From: JAICYJ01 sp963797565
GTDB taxonomy: Bacteria > Actinomycetota > Thermoleophilia > Gaiellales > JAICJC01
NCBI GenBank assembly: GCA_963797565.1
Contig: CAWCPM010000014.1
Coordinates: forward strand, 1-64,000
Length of the DNA stretch: 64,000 bases
Reading direction: 5' to 3'
Shown here: piece by piece, positions 33,089 to 41,822 of the stretch
Layout of the letters: each line of letters begins with the position of its first letter
Position numbering within the stretch: the first letter of the stretch is position 1
Translations under genes and position numbers: made by a program
The notes under the pieces: model-generated
Database searches by the model: none
What the model was told of the DNA's origin: nothing
The model's input: the letters and a program-made list of their open reading frames with translations, nothing else

Positions 33089-34597
33089 CTACACCTGGAA
33101 CACGGACGACGCGGCGACCTTGTCGTGCAGGGCCTGATGGCGGTCATCCCACAGCGGGAACAGCAGGTCCACGATCAGCACGACGGCCAGGAACGTGAAG
33201 ACGGCGAATGCCAGCCAGCGCAGGAACGCGCGGGGATAGCCGATCGGCCCGCTGCCGCGCACGTCGCGCACCGCGATCCCGAGCGCGCGCTTTCCGAGCG
33301 TCTGCCCGGTGCTGCCGTGGGCGATGGTGAAGTAGAGCGCCGAGAACAGCACCACCCCGATGCCCAGCCGCAGCGAGAACACGGAGCCGCCGAGGCTCCC
33401 CGGCACCACCGCCAGCACGCCGCCCAGCGCGACTCCCCCCGCCAGCACGACCAGGGCGTCGATCAAGAGCGCCCACCCGCGACGCCACCAGCCGCTCAGC
33501 TCCAGCGCCGACGGCGCCAGTGCGGCGGCGGCAAGCTGCCCGGCGCTGCGCCCGTCCGGCCCCACCTCGTCGGCCGACGGCCCGGGCGCCGTGATGATGC
33601 ACGCCGCCCGGTGCTCGGGCACGTTCGCGCCGTTCGGCCGCTGCAGGCTGGGGTCGATCGCACGGCACGCTTCCTCGGCCACGGGGCAGCGCGGGTGGAA
33701 CCGGCAGCCCGACGGCACGTGCACCGGGTTCGGCGTCTCTCCCTGCAGGATCTGCGGCACCGTCTGCTCGTTGGGGTCGCGCTTCGGCACCACCGAGATC
33801 AGCGCGCGCGTGTACGGATGCTGCGGGTTGCGCACGACCTCCTGGGCCGGCCCCTCCTCCACGATCCGCCCCAGGTACATGACCGCGATCCGGTCCGCGA
33901 AGTGGGCGGCCGTCGACAGGTCGTGCGTGATCATGAGGATGCCCATGCCCTCCCTGCGCAGCCCGTCCAGCAGCGACAGGATCCCGGCGCGTACCGACAC
34001 GTCCAGCATCGAGACCGGCTCGTCGGCCACCAGCAGCTTCGGGTCGAGCACCAGGCTCGCGGCGATCGCAACGCGCTGCCGCTGCCCGCCCGACAGCTCG
34101 TGCGGGAAGCGGTCGATGAACAGGTCGGGCGGTGTCAGCCCGGCCCGCTGCAGCGCCTCCAGCACCTTCTGCTCACGCTCCCTCGACGAGCCGCCCAGCT
34201 TGTGCACGAGCAGCGGCTCCTCGATCGTGTCGCGCACCCGGAAGCGGGGGTCGAGCGACTCGTAGGGATCCTGGTAGATCATCTGGATCTCCCGCCGCAG
34301 CGGACGCATGCCGCCCGCCGACATGCCGGTGATATCGCGCCCGTCGAACCGGATCGACCCGCTCTGGCTCTCGACCATCCTGATCACGGTCTGCGCCGTG
34401 CTGGTCTTGCCGCAGCCGGACTCGCCCACCAGCGCCACCATCTCGCCGGGGCCGACCGAGAAGCTGACACCCTCCACCGCATGCACCTGCAGCCGCGGCT
34501 GCCGCTTGAGCGTGCCCAAGACGCCGCGCGACACGGGGTAGCGCGTGACGAGGTCGTCGACCTCCAGCAGCGGCCCGGGCTCGGCCGTGGTGCTCAT
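33089..34597 (-). CDS. Oligopeptide ABC transporter ATPase with C-terminal RDD membrane domain, 502 aa
   Basis: Residues 1-345 are an OppF/DppF ATPase: Walker A GESGCGKTS at about 59, Q-loop MIYQDPYESLDPRF, signature LSGGQRQRVA at about 178, Walker B LLVADEP, switch HDLS, and the Cys-rich oligopeptide-transport C-region (GCRFHPRCPVAEEAC). Residues about 375-502 are an RDD domain (LSGWWRRGWALLIDALVVLAGG, GKRALGIAVRDV, FLRWLAFAVFTFLAVVLIVDLLF, WDDRHQALHDKVA) with at least three membrane helices. No stop or shift separates them. The ATG overlaps the OppD-like stop (ATGA). Confidence 0.88.
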   Translation of the reverse strand: MSTTAEPGPLLEVDDLVTRYPVSRGVLGTLKRQPRLQVHAVEGVSFSVGPGEMVALVGESGCGKTSTAQTVIRMVESQSGSIRFDGRDITGMSAGGMRPLRREIQMIYQDPYESLDPRFRVRDTIEEPLLVHKLGGSSREREQKVLEALQRAGLTPPDLFIDRFPHELSGGQRQRVAIAASLVLDPKLLVADEPVSMLDVSVRAGILSLLDGLRREGMGILMITHDLSTAAHFADRIAVMYLGRIVEEGPAQEVVRNPQHPYTRALISVVPKRDPNEQTVPQILQGETPNPVHVPSGCRFHPRCPVAEEACRAIDPSLQRPNGANVPEHRAACIITAPGPSADEVGPDGRSAGQLAAAALAPSALELSGWWRRGWALLIDALVVLAGGVALGGVLAVVPGSLGGSVFSLRLGIGVVLFSALYFTIAHGSTGQTLGKRALGIAVRDVRGSGPIGYPRAFLRWLAFAVFTFLAVVLIVDLLFPLWDDRHQALHDKVAASSVFQV

Positions 34598-35580
34598 GCC
34601 GGCTCCTTCGCGACCACGTGGTCGTTGAGATGGCAGACCGCCTCGTGGCCGGGCGACGTCTCCATCCGGCGCGGCGCGACCGTCGCGCACGGCGAGAAGG
34701 CGGAGTCGCAGCGGGGCGCGAACGGGCAACCCACGATCTCGCGGTCGAGCCGCGGCGGCGCCCCGGGGATCGAGGTCACGTCGGCGTCTCCAAGCAGGTC
34801 GGGTGTTGCCCCGAACAGCATGCGCGTATAGGGATGCCGGGGGTCGTGGTAGATGCTCGACATGGCGCCCATCTCGACGATCTCGCCGGCGTACATCACC
34901 GCCGCCCGATCGCAGACCTGCGCCACGACGGGCAGGTCGTGCGTGACCAGGATCATCGACAGGCCGAGATCGCGGGTCAGCCGCACGAGCAGCTCCAGGA
35001 TCTGCGCCTGCACCATCACGTCCAGCGCCGTCGTCGGCTCGTCGGCGAGCAGCACCCTGGGCTCACAGGCCAGCGCCAGCGCGATCGCCGCCCGCTGCCG
35101 CATGCCGCCCGAGAACTCGTGCGGGTAGTTGTTGACCCGGTCGCCCGAGATGCCCACCAGCTCCAGCAGCTCCTTCGTCTGCCCACGTGCGGCCTTGCCG
35201 GTGGCGGTGCCGTGCAGCTCCATCGGCTCCACGATCTGACTGCCGATCGTCTTGACCGGGTTGAAGGCGTTCATCGCCCCCTGGAACACCATCGCGATGT
35301 CCTTCCAGCGGTGCGGGCTGACGGTGTCCTCACCCTGGGCCATGATGTTCTCGCCGTCCAGGAAGACGCTGCCGCCGACGGAGGCGCTGGACGGCAGCAG
35401 CCCCATCATCGCCAGGATGGTGGTGGTCTTGCCGCATCCGGACTCGCCCACCAGCCCCATCCGCTCGCCCGGCCGCAGGTCGAAGCTGACACCCTGGACG
35501 GCGTGCAGCTCGGTGCCGGCGGCGAGGTCGAACCAGACATGCAGGTCCTGGACCGAGAGGAGCGGCTCGCGACGACTCAC
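34594..35580 (-). CDS. oppD: Oligopeptide ABC transporter ATPase (OppD type), 328 aa
   Basis: Walker A GESGCGKTTT at about 44, VFQGAMNAFNPVKTIGSQI, signature FSGGMRQRAAIALAL at about 160, Walker B LLADEPTTALD, switch VTHDLPVV, and the OPT C-terminal region with CPFAPRCDSAFSPC. First of two ATPases powering the importer. GTG at 35580 overlaps the permease stop (GTGA). Confidence 0.93.
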   Translation of the reverse strand: MSRREPLLSVQDLHVWFDLAAGTELHAVQGVSFDLRPGERMGLVGESGCGKTTTILAMMGLLPSSASVGGSVFLDGENIMAQGEDTVSPHRWKDIAMVFQGAMNAFNPVKTIGSQIVEPMELHGTATGKAARGQTKELLELVGISGDRVNNYPHEFSGGMRQRAAIALALACEPRVLLADEPTTALDVMVQAQILELLVRLTRDLGLSMILVTHDLPVVAQVCDRAAVMYAGEIVEMGAMSSIYHDPRHPYTRMLFGATPDLLGDADVTSIPGAPPRLDREIVGCPFAPRCDSAFSPCATVAPRRMETSPGHEAVCHLNDHVVAKEPA

Positions 35581-36551
35581 TCCGAGTCGAGCTTTCCGCC
35601 CAGCGGCCGCAGCCGGAACCGCCGCACCGACAGGTGGCCGACCTTGAGACGCGGATTGAGCGCGTCCTCCATCGACTGGCCGACCATCGTGCAGGCGAGG
35701 ATCACGATCGTCACGCACACGCCCGGCGGCACGATCGCCCACCAGGCCTTGTTCAGCACGGCATTGCCGAGGAACGCGTTCTCGATCAGCCGGCCCCAGG
35801 AGATGGCGCTGGGATCGCCGAGGCCGAGGAAGGTGATGTACGTCTCGGCGAACACCGCCAGCGCCACCATCAGCACCGTGTTGGCGATCAGCAGCGGCGC
35901 CACCTGCGGCAGCACGTGCTTGAACACCAGCCGGTTGTTGGTCGCCCCCAGCGATCGCGCCCGCTTCACGTACACCCGCTCGCGCACGCTCTTCACCTGC
36001 GCACGGATCAGCCGGGCGGTGCTCGTCCAGTAGATGATGCCGATGATGATGATGATGTTCTTGAGGCTGCGCCCGAAGATCGCGGCCATCACGATCATCA
36101 GCGGGATGTCGGGGATGACCAGGAAGATGTCCGTGATCCGCATCAGCACCACGTCGATGATGCCGCCGACGAACCCCGAGATCACGCCCACCGCGCCGCC
36201 GATCAGCATCGCCACGAGGGCCGCGGCGAACCCGACCTCGAGCGACACGCGGGTGCCCGCGATCAGCAGCGACAGCATGTCCACGCCGCCGTCGTCGGTG
36301 CCCAGCCAGTGCGCGGAGCTGGGCGGCGCGTAGACCGGGCCGGTCTTCTCATAGATCGAGTACGGCTCCAGGTAGGAGCCGAAGATCGCGACGAACACGA
36401 AGAAGAACAGCACCCCGAGGCCCACCAGCGCCGCCGGCTGGGTGAGGATGGCCGAGCGCATGAAGCCCGGCGTGCGGCGCTCGCCGAGGCCCTCGGCGGA
36501 CAGCTCCTCGAGCTGTTCCGGCGCAGCCGGAAGCGGATGGTCGATCGTCAT
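35577..36551 (-). CDS. oppC: Oligopeptide ABC transporter permease (OppC type), 324 aa
   Basis: N-terminal cytoplasmic stretch, first helix ALVGLGVLFFFVFVAIF at about 41-57, an external loop (PSSAHWLGTDDGGVDMLS), then the BPD_transp_1 core with the EAA loop VYVKRARSLGATNNRLVFKHVLPQ at about 200-225. About six helices. Overlaps the second permease gene (ATGA). Confidence 0.94.
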   Translation of the reverse strand: MTIDHPLPAAPEQLEELSAEGLGERRTPGFMRSAILTQPAALVGLGVLFFFVFVAIFGSYLEPYSIYEKTGPVYAPPSSAHWLGTDDGGVDMLSLLIAGTRVSLEVGFAAALVAMLIGGAVGVISGFVGGIIDVVLMRITDIFLVIPDIPLMIVMAAIFGRSLKNIIIIIGIIYWTSTARLIRAQVKSVRERVYVKRARSLGATNNRLVFKHVLPQVAPLLIANTVLMVALAVFAETYITFLGLGDPSAISWGRLIENAFLGNAVLNKAWWAIVPPGVCVTIVILACTMVGQSMEDALNPRLKVGHLSVRRFRLRPLGGKLDSE

Positions 36552-37525
36552 GTCGTCACCCGTGGATCGAGCTTGAAGTACAGCAGGTCAGCCAGGAAGT
36601 TGAACAGGATCACCGAGATCGTCAGCAGCAGGAACGCGCCCTGCAGGAACGTGTAGTCGCGTTTGTCGATCGCATCGACGATCGCCAGGCCGATGCCCGG
36701 GTAGTCGAACACGTACTCGACCGTGATCGCGCCGCCGACGATGAACCCGAGCGACAGCGCGATCAGCGTGACGATCGGCAGCATCGCGTTTCGCAGGCCG
36801 TGCTTGCGCACGATCGCGAAGTTGCTGAGGCCCTTGGCCCGCGCCGTCAGCACGTAGTCCTCGCCCAGCGTCTCCAGCATCGCCGAGCGGACGATCAGGG
36901 TGTACTCGCCGTAGAGCACCAGTCCCAGCGTCAAGGCCGGCAGGATCATGTGTTCGAGCCGGTCCTTCCAGTAATCGTACGTGGAGGGGTTGCCCAGGAT
37001 GCCGAGGTCAGGGCTCTGGATGCCGCCATGCGGCAACCCTATCCGGTCGGCCACGAAGTAGACGATCATCAGCCCCAGCCACTGGGTCGGCATCGAGTAG
37101 AAGGCCAGGCTCGTCCACAGCGATCCCTTGTCCACCCACGTGCCCCGTCGCCAGGCGGCGACCACCCCCGTCAGCAGCCCGAAGATGATCGAAAAGACGG
37201 TGCCCAGCGTCAGCATCAGGAGCGTGTTCTTGAGCGGGTCCCAGAGCAGGCCGCGCACCGGCTGGTGGGAGACGTCAGACAGGCCCAGGTTCCCGTGGGC
37301 CAGCTGCTGGAGGTAGACCTTGTACTGGTACCACAGGGACTTGTCCAGGCCCAGATCGTGGCGCAGAGCGGCCTTGAACTGGAGCGTGCAGTGCTGGCAG
37401 CGCAGACCGGAAACGGCGTCGCCGGGCAGGGCGCGGAACAGGAGGAAGTTGATCGTGACGGCCACGAACACGGTGAGCAGCGCGAACAGGGTTCGCTTCA
37501 CCACATAGTCGGCTCGTCCTTCCAC
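36548..37525 (-). CDS. oppB: Oligopeptide ABC transporter permease (OppB type), 325 aa
   Basis: First helix TLFALLTVFVAVTINFLLF at about 12-30 followed by the OppB-type FRALPGDAV loop; further helices and the EAA loop EDYVLTARAKGLSNFAIVRKHGLRNAMLP at about 210-240. Four cysteine/His residues in the short SGLRCQHCTLQ loop are unusual. Thirty-nine bases separate it from the binding-protein gene. Confidence 0.94.
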   Translation of the reverse strand: MEGRADYVVKRTLFALLTVFVAVTINFLLFRALPGDAVSGLRCQHCTLQFKAALRHDLGLDKSLWYQYKVYLQQLAHGNLGLSDVSHQPVRGLLWDPLKNTLLMLTLGTVFSIIFGLLTGVVAAWRRGTWVDKGSLWTSLAFYSMPTQWLGLMIVYFVADRIGLPHGGIQSPDLGILGNPSTYDYWKDRLEHMILPALTLGLVLYGEYTLIVRSAMLETLGEDYVLTARAKGLSNFAIVRKHGLRNAMLPIVTLIALSLGFIVGGAITVEYVFDYPGIGLAIVDAIDKRDYTFLQGAFLLLTISVILFNFLADLLYFKLDPRVTT

Positions 37526-37565
37526 TCGTTCCTCTTTTCGTTCCTCGCCCCGCCCGGCGATCCGT

Positions 37566-39272
37566 TTACTTCAGGTAGGGCTCCGTCATGTAGCCGGAGT
37601 TGTAGCCGTTCAGCTCGGGGTGGTACCCGCCCCAGGTGGGCAGGCTCGCGGAGATCGCCTCCTCGTTCACCAGGAATGTGTAGATGTACTGGTCGGAGAT
37701 CAGCTTGTCCATCTTCGCGACCAGCGTCTTGCGGGCATCCCCAGCCGATATGCCCTCCTGCTTGTACATGGCGTTGTAGGCGGGGTTGTCGTAGCCCTGG
37801 TCATTCCACGAGCACCACTGGTCGCGCGTCGCCACCGACAGCTGGAAGTCCGGGTCGGTGTACGAGAACCAGTCCCACAGAGCGATGTCGTAGGTGTCGT
37901 AGCCGGTTCCCTTGGCCGCGCTGCAGTTGTTGCCGTACTCGATCGCGGCCGCGGCATCGGAGTCGCCTCCGGCCTGCAGGGTCACCTTCACCCCGGCATT
38001 CGCGAAGCCCTCCTGCACGATCGAGAACTCACGGCTGCCGTTGAAGTCGAGGCTGTTCGGCACCATGATCTGGTACTGCATCGGGTGCGCAGGCTGGGCG
38101 TACTTGCCGGTGGTGGCCGGCGCGACGCGGATGCCGTCGGCGCCCTTCTTGTAGCCGAGCTGATCGAGCATGGCGTTGCCCTCAGCGCAGTTGAACGTGA
38201 GCTTGGAGTCGTCCGGGCTCTGCCAGGCAATGCCGAACGGCCCGATCACGCTCTGGTTGGCGAGCGTGGCGTTCCCCGCGTAGATCACCGAGATGATCTG
38301 CTGCCGGTCGACGCACATCGACAGCGCCTTCTTGACCTCCGGATTCAGCAGCTCGCGGTTCTTCGGCTTGCGCGGGTTCGAGTTCCAGGTGATGTTCGTG
38401 AACTCGCCGTACTTGTACGACTTGACGGCGAGCCCGCCGCTCTTCTTGACCGCATCGACCGCGGTGTATGGCACCTGGTCGACGGCGTCGATGGTGCCGC
38501 CCTGCAGGTCGGCGATCATCGAGTCGGAGTTGGTGTAGTAGACCAGGCCCACGGCCTCGACGTGCGGGGGCGCGCCCCAGTAGCCCGGGTTGGGCTTGAA
38601 CACGGTCGTGCCCTTCTTCGAGTACTTGGTGATCTGGAAGGGGCCGCCTGACACCAGCGGCAGGTTGTTCTCGGGCCGGAAGGTCTTCAGGTCCTTGCCG
38701 TCGCTGCCCACGTACTTGCCCCAGACGTGCTCGGGCAGGATGTACAGCGAGGAGATGTTCGACAGCACCAGGTTCGGGTCGACCGCCGCGTCGTAGTGGA
38801 AGATCACCTTGTTGGGGCCGTCGGTGGTTACATTGGTGACGTGGGCGATGGAGTTGGCCACGTTGGCGGTTGCGTCCGACTGGTACTTGACGATCGTGTT
38901 CGCCGTCCAGGCCACGTCGGCCGAGGTCAGCGGCTTGCCGTCCGACCACTTGCCGCCCGAGTGGAGCGTGTAGGTGTAGGTCTTGAAGTCGGAGCTGTGC
39001 GTCCACGACGTGGCGTAGCTGCCCTCGTAGGTGGTCAGATTGGGAGCCAGCTGCACCAGCTCGGGGTACACCTCGAGGTAGGCGGTGACCGCCTCGGCCT
39101 CGATGTAGTTGAACGGGTTCAGCGTGTCGATGTAGTTGGTCGTGCCGATCGTGAACACGCCACCCTGCTTGACGCTTCCGCTGCTTCCGGATGAGCCGCT
39201 GCTACCTCCGCAGCCGGCGGCCAGAACCACGGCGGCCAGCGCGGCCGCAGCGAGCAATCTGCGTGATCTCAT
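37566..39272 (-). CDS. Extracellular solute-binding protein family 5 (lipoprotein), 568 aa
   Basis: Lipoprotein signal RRLLAAAALAAVVLAAGC with the lipobox Cys at about residue 21, a Gly/Ser linker, then the SBP_bac_5 fold (GTTNYIDTLNPFNYI, LVQLAPNLTTYEGSYATSW, YTLHSGGKWSDGKPLTSADVAWT, and C-terminal NGYNSGYMTEPYLK). It captures peptides or similar solutes outside the membrane for OppBCDF. The ATG overlaps the creatininase stop (ATGA). Confidence 0.93.
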   Translation of the reverse strand: MRSRRLLAAAALAAVVLAAGCGGSSGSSGSSGSVKQGGVFTIGTTNYIDTLNPFNYIEAEAVTAYLEVYPELVQLAPNLTTYEGSYATSWTHSSDFKTYTYTLHSGGKWSDGKPLTSADVAWTANTIVKYQSDATANVANSIAHVTNVTTDGPNKVIFHYDAAVDPNLVLSNISSLYILPEHVWGKYVGSDGKDLKTFRPENNLPLVSGGPFQITKYSKKGTTVFKPNPGYWGAPPHVEAVGLVYYTNSDSMIADLQGGTIDAVDQVPYTAVDAVKKSGGLAVKSYKYGEFTNITWNSNPRKPKNRELLNPEVKKALSMCVDRQQIISVIYAGNATLANQSVIGPFGIAWQSPDDSKLTFNCAEGNAMLDQLGYKKGADGIRVAPATTGKYAQPAHPMQYQIMVPNSLDFNGSREFSIVQEGFANAGVKVTLQAGGDSDAAAAIEYGNNCSAAKGTGYDTYDIALWDWFSYTDPDFQLSVATRDQWCSWNDQGYDNPAYNAMYKQEGISAGDARKTLVAKMDKLISDQYIYTFLVNEEAISASLPTWGGYHPELNGYNSGYMTEPYLK

Positions 39273-40123
39273 TGTGTTCCCTCCCTGGTTCCCAGCGCCG
39301 GCTCGGCGCCCTCATGATGATCCCTGCCCGGCCGCGGCGTGCGAGCGGCCAGCTCGTCGATGTGAGACGCCACCTCGGACACCGCCTGGTCGAGCCAGAT
39401 GCGGCCCTTCTCGGCGGTGGCGACGGTGGCGTCGCCGATCACTCCGGACTCCGTCCATCCGCTCCACTGGCCCTTGATCGAAAGCGGGCCGTCGTTCCAG
39501 TCCATCCACACGGTGTCGGAGTCCCACTCCGGGATCTCCCGCACCGCCTTGTCCATCTGCACCCGCTCGGGGTGGATCGCGAGGTACAGCGACGTCTCGA
39601 GCTCGCAGGCGTGGGCCATGCCGCCGGGCTGGTCGGAATCGCGGGTACGCGCCAGCAGCTCGGCCGACTCGGGCGTCGACAGGTACCAGAACGTCGCCGC
39701 GATCACGTCGCGCCGCTCCAGCATCAGGAGCCGCGCGGCCATGTCGACCAGCGGCACGTTCGAGCCGTGCCCGTTCACGAACAGGATGCGGCGGAAGCCG
39801 TGGTGGATCAGGCTCTTGCCGATGTCCACCAGGTACTCGACGAACCGCTTCCATTCGATCGTGATCGACCCCGGGAAGTCCATGTGGTGCGGCGTGTAGC
39901 CATGCGTGACGGTGGGCAGCAACAGGCTCTGCTCGGGCCGCGCCAGCACCGCCCGCTCGGCCAGCGCCTCAGCGATCACGGCGTCCGTGTCGATCGGCAG
40001 GTGGTAGCCGTGGTCCTCCAGCGTGGCCACCGGGATCACGCATACCGGGTCGTCTGCGACGCGCTCGGCCACCTCTGGCCAGGTCAGCTCGGCGTATCGG
40101 TGTGTGTGGTCAGTCGAAGGCAT
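39269..40123 (-). CDS. Creatininase-family amidohydrolase, 284 aa
   Basis: Metal-dependent amidohydrolase fold: PVATLEDHGYHLPIDTDAVIAEALAE at about 29-54 (Glu, His and Asp ligands), PTVTHGYTPHHMDFPGSITI at about 70-89, RILFVNGHGSNVPLVDMAARLL at about 113-134, and GGMAHACELETSLYL with a ligand Glu at about 168. Relatives open creatinine, formylated purine precursors or carboxamides. The substrate here is probably an imported amide. The start overlaps the upstream gene by 14 bases. Confidence 0.9.
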   Translation of the reverse strand: MPSTDHTHRYAELTWPEVAERVADDPVCVIPVATLEDHGYHLPIDTDAVIAEALAERAVLARPEQSLLLPTVTHGYTPHHMDFPGSITIEWKRFVEYLVDIGKSLIHHGFRRILFVNGHGSNVPLVDMAARLLMLERRDVIAATFWYLSTPESAELLARTRDSDQPGGMAHACELETSLYLAIHPERVQMDKAVREIPEWDSDTVWMDWNDGPLSIKGQWSGWTESGVIGDATVATAEKGRIWLDQAVSEVASHIDELAARTPRPGRDHHEGAEPALGTREGTQ

Positions 40124-41186
40124 AGTGCTGGTGCTCGGACTCGCAGGGATTCCCGCGTCCGAAGGTGATCTCTCTCCTTGTGACGTCAGCGATGCACCAA
40201 AAGACAGTCTTGGTCTGCGAGCCGGGCCCGGGATGACGGCAGATCGAATCGGGTGCGTCCCGGTGGTCGCTGATCGCCGCACGCAGCGTCGCGGCCGTTA
40301 TGGTGCCCGTCGCAAGCCATGAGAGCGCGCGACGATACCGGACGTCCGAGCGGGCTGCATAGTCAACGTCGCCCTCGTACGGCAGCATCCGGTCGCTCAC
40401 GTAGTGGTTGGTGTGGGCCAGCGTGCCGCGTGCATCCGGCCGGATCAGCTCGGCGTCGGTGGCCGATCCCTCGACCGAGACGACGCCCCCGCCGGCGTGC
40501 GCCAGCACGGTGTTGTACGACGATGCGCGGGCCGGATGCAGCGCGGCGGCCACCGCATCCTCGAGCGTGCGGCGGCGCACGATGTCCCGAACGTGCAGCA
40601 GGCGGGGTATGCCCGGGCGGTTGTCGTTCGGCGCAACCTCGTTGCCGGTCAGCGACAGGCCGGCCGAGTTGAATCCGACGCTGATCCACGGACCGATGCC
40701 GACGGTCAGCAGCACGGGATCGCCGGGGACGCGCCACTCGATGGCGACCAGATCCTCCTCCGCCGAGGCGGACAGGTCGTTCGTATGGGCCACCCAGACG
40801 CCGCCGTCGGCACTGGCGGGTGGGCACGCCACGAGGTCGGAACAGCCCCGAGCCGGTTCGGGGGCCGGTGCGTCGTCGAGCTCCTCGATCCCTGCGGCGA
40901 ACAGCCGTCCCCGCTCGACGCCGGCGGCGTCGGCCACACCGTCCAGCTCCTCGACCAGCCACGGCAGCTCGCGCCGGGTCACCTCGAGGTATGGCTGCGC
41001 AGCGGCGACGGTCGCATCGCCGACGGCATCGCAGCGCCGGCGGATCGCACCGGAACAGGCGGCGCCGATCTGCTCGCCCACCCCACGGTGCGTTCCGGCG
41101 ACGCGCAACAGCTCGAGCGTTCGCGATTGGGCCTGGCGGCGCTGCGGGGGACTCTCTCGGATCCGCCGATTGTCTCCATCCGGCAC
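40110..41186 (-). CDS. C45-family acyltransferase/hydrolase (isopenicillin N acyltransferase-like), 358 aa
   Basis: Ntn-hydrolase with autocleavage: LLRVAGTHRGVGEQIG near residue 30, a helical prodomain, then ARGCSDLVACPPASADGGVWVAHTNDLSA at about 112-140 in which the Cys after Gly is the predicted new N-terminal nucleophile; GFNSAGLSLTGNEVAPN at about 170 and AHTNHYVSDRML at about 262 fit the family. Members make or break amide bonds of beta-lactams or N-acyl amino acids. The start is uncertain: ATG 41186 adds about 25 hydrophilic residues before the conserved part. Confidence 0.85.
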   Translation of the reverse strand: MPDGDNRRIRESPPQRRQAQSRTLELLRVAGTHRGVGEQIGAACSGAIRRRCDAVGDATVAAAQPYLEVTRRELPWLVEELDGVADAAGVERGRLFAAGIEELDDAPAPEPARGCSDLVACPPASADGGVWVAHTNDLSASAEEDLVAIEWRVPGDPVLLTVGIGPWISVGFNSAGLSLTGNEVAPNDNRPGIPRLLHVRDIVRRRTLEDAVAAALHPARASSYNTVLAHAGGGVVSVEGSATDAELIRPDARGTLAHTNHYVSDRMLPYEGDVDYAARSDVRYRRALSWLATGTITAATLRAAISDHRDAPDSICRHPGPGSQTKTVFWCIADVTRREITFGRGNPCESEHQHYAFD

Positions 41187-41219
41187 GGGCGCGTCAACCC
41201 CGCGCGCGCTCGGGTGTGA

Positions 41220-41756
41220 TCAACCCCCGGAGGAGGACGCCGGCTTCGGTGCGCGGCTTCCCACCAGCAGCGTGATCGTCGAACCGGGGCCGTAGCTGCC
41301 ATCCGGCGCGTAGCCGGTGGCCCGCAGCACCGTGCCGCGCGTGCCGTAGGGTGCCCGGTGGATCACGAACCTGACCGGGCCGTGTCGCTGAAACAGCGCC
41401 TTCGCCTGGGGCAGCGGCAGGCCGACCACGAGCGGGAAGTCGTACGCGTTGCCGCCGGAGGCGTCCGCGCGCGCCCCCAGCGCCAGTCCGGATGCTCCGA
41501 CCGCGGCTGTGACCGCCAGCACGACCGCCAGCACGGCCAGGGTGAGGCTGCGCGATACGGCAGCCACGCCCCCGAGGGCCAGCGCGGCCAGCAGGCAGAG
41601 CACGGCGAGCACCCAGCCGGCCGGCTGCAGCAGCGCGGCGGCCACCAGCACCGCCGCGGTCGCGGCCACCACGATCGTGACGACGCCGGGTATCGGGCGC
41701 GGCCACCGTCCGGTGGCCGGCCGGGACTCGGGATCCGGCTGCGGCACTGCGCTCAC
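41220..41756 (-). CDS. Membrane protein with C-terminal PASTA-like domain, 178 aa
   Basis: Pro-rich cytosolic start, about three hydrophobic helices at about 22-100 (VVTIVVAATAAVLVAAALL, WVLAVLCLLAALALGGVAAV, LTLAVLAVVLAVTAAVGASG), then one PASTA-like repeat (FPLVVGLPLPQAKALFQRHG, GTVLRATGYAPDGSYGPGSTITLLVG). PASTA domains bind peptidoglycan fragments or beta-lactams. A TATCGT hexamer lies 6 bases before the GTG at 41756. First gene of the operon by position, 33 bases before the C45 gene. Confidence 0.7.
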   Translation of the reverse strand: MSAVPQPDPESRPATGRWPRPIPGVVTIVVAATAAVLVAAALLQPAGWVLAVLCLLAALALGGVAAVSRSLTLAVLAVVLAVTAAVGASGLALGARADASGGNAYDFPLVVGLPLPQAKALFQRHGPVRFVIHRAPYGTRGTVLRATGYAPDGSYGPGSTITLLVGSRAPKPASSSGG

Positions 41757-41762
41757 GCGGCC

Positions 41763-41815
41763 ACGATAGCCGCCGGCCCGGCGCATGTGTCGCTCCCCGC
41801 GGGCCGTGGTATAGA
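41763..41815. promoter_or_regulatory. Divergent leaderless promoters, operon versus GntR regulator
   Basis: Minus-strand TATCGT (41768-41763) precedes GTG 41756 by 6 bases; plus-strand TATAGA (41810-41815, followed by T) precedes ATG 41823 by 7 bases. The 41 bases between them are the natural place for the regulator's operator. Confidence 0.5.
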
Positions 41816-41822
41816 TCGGGCG

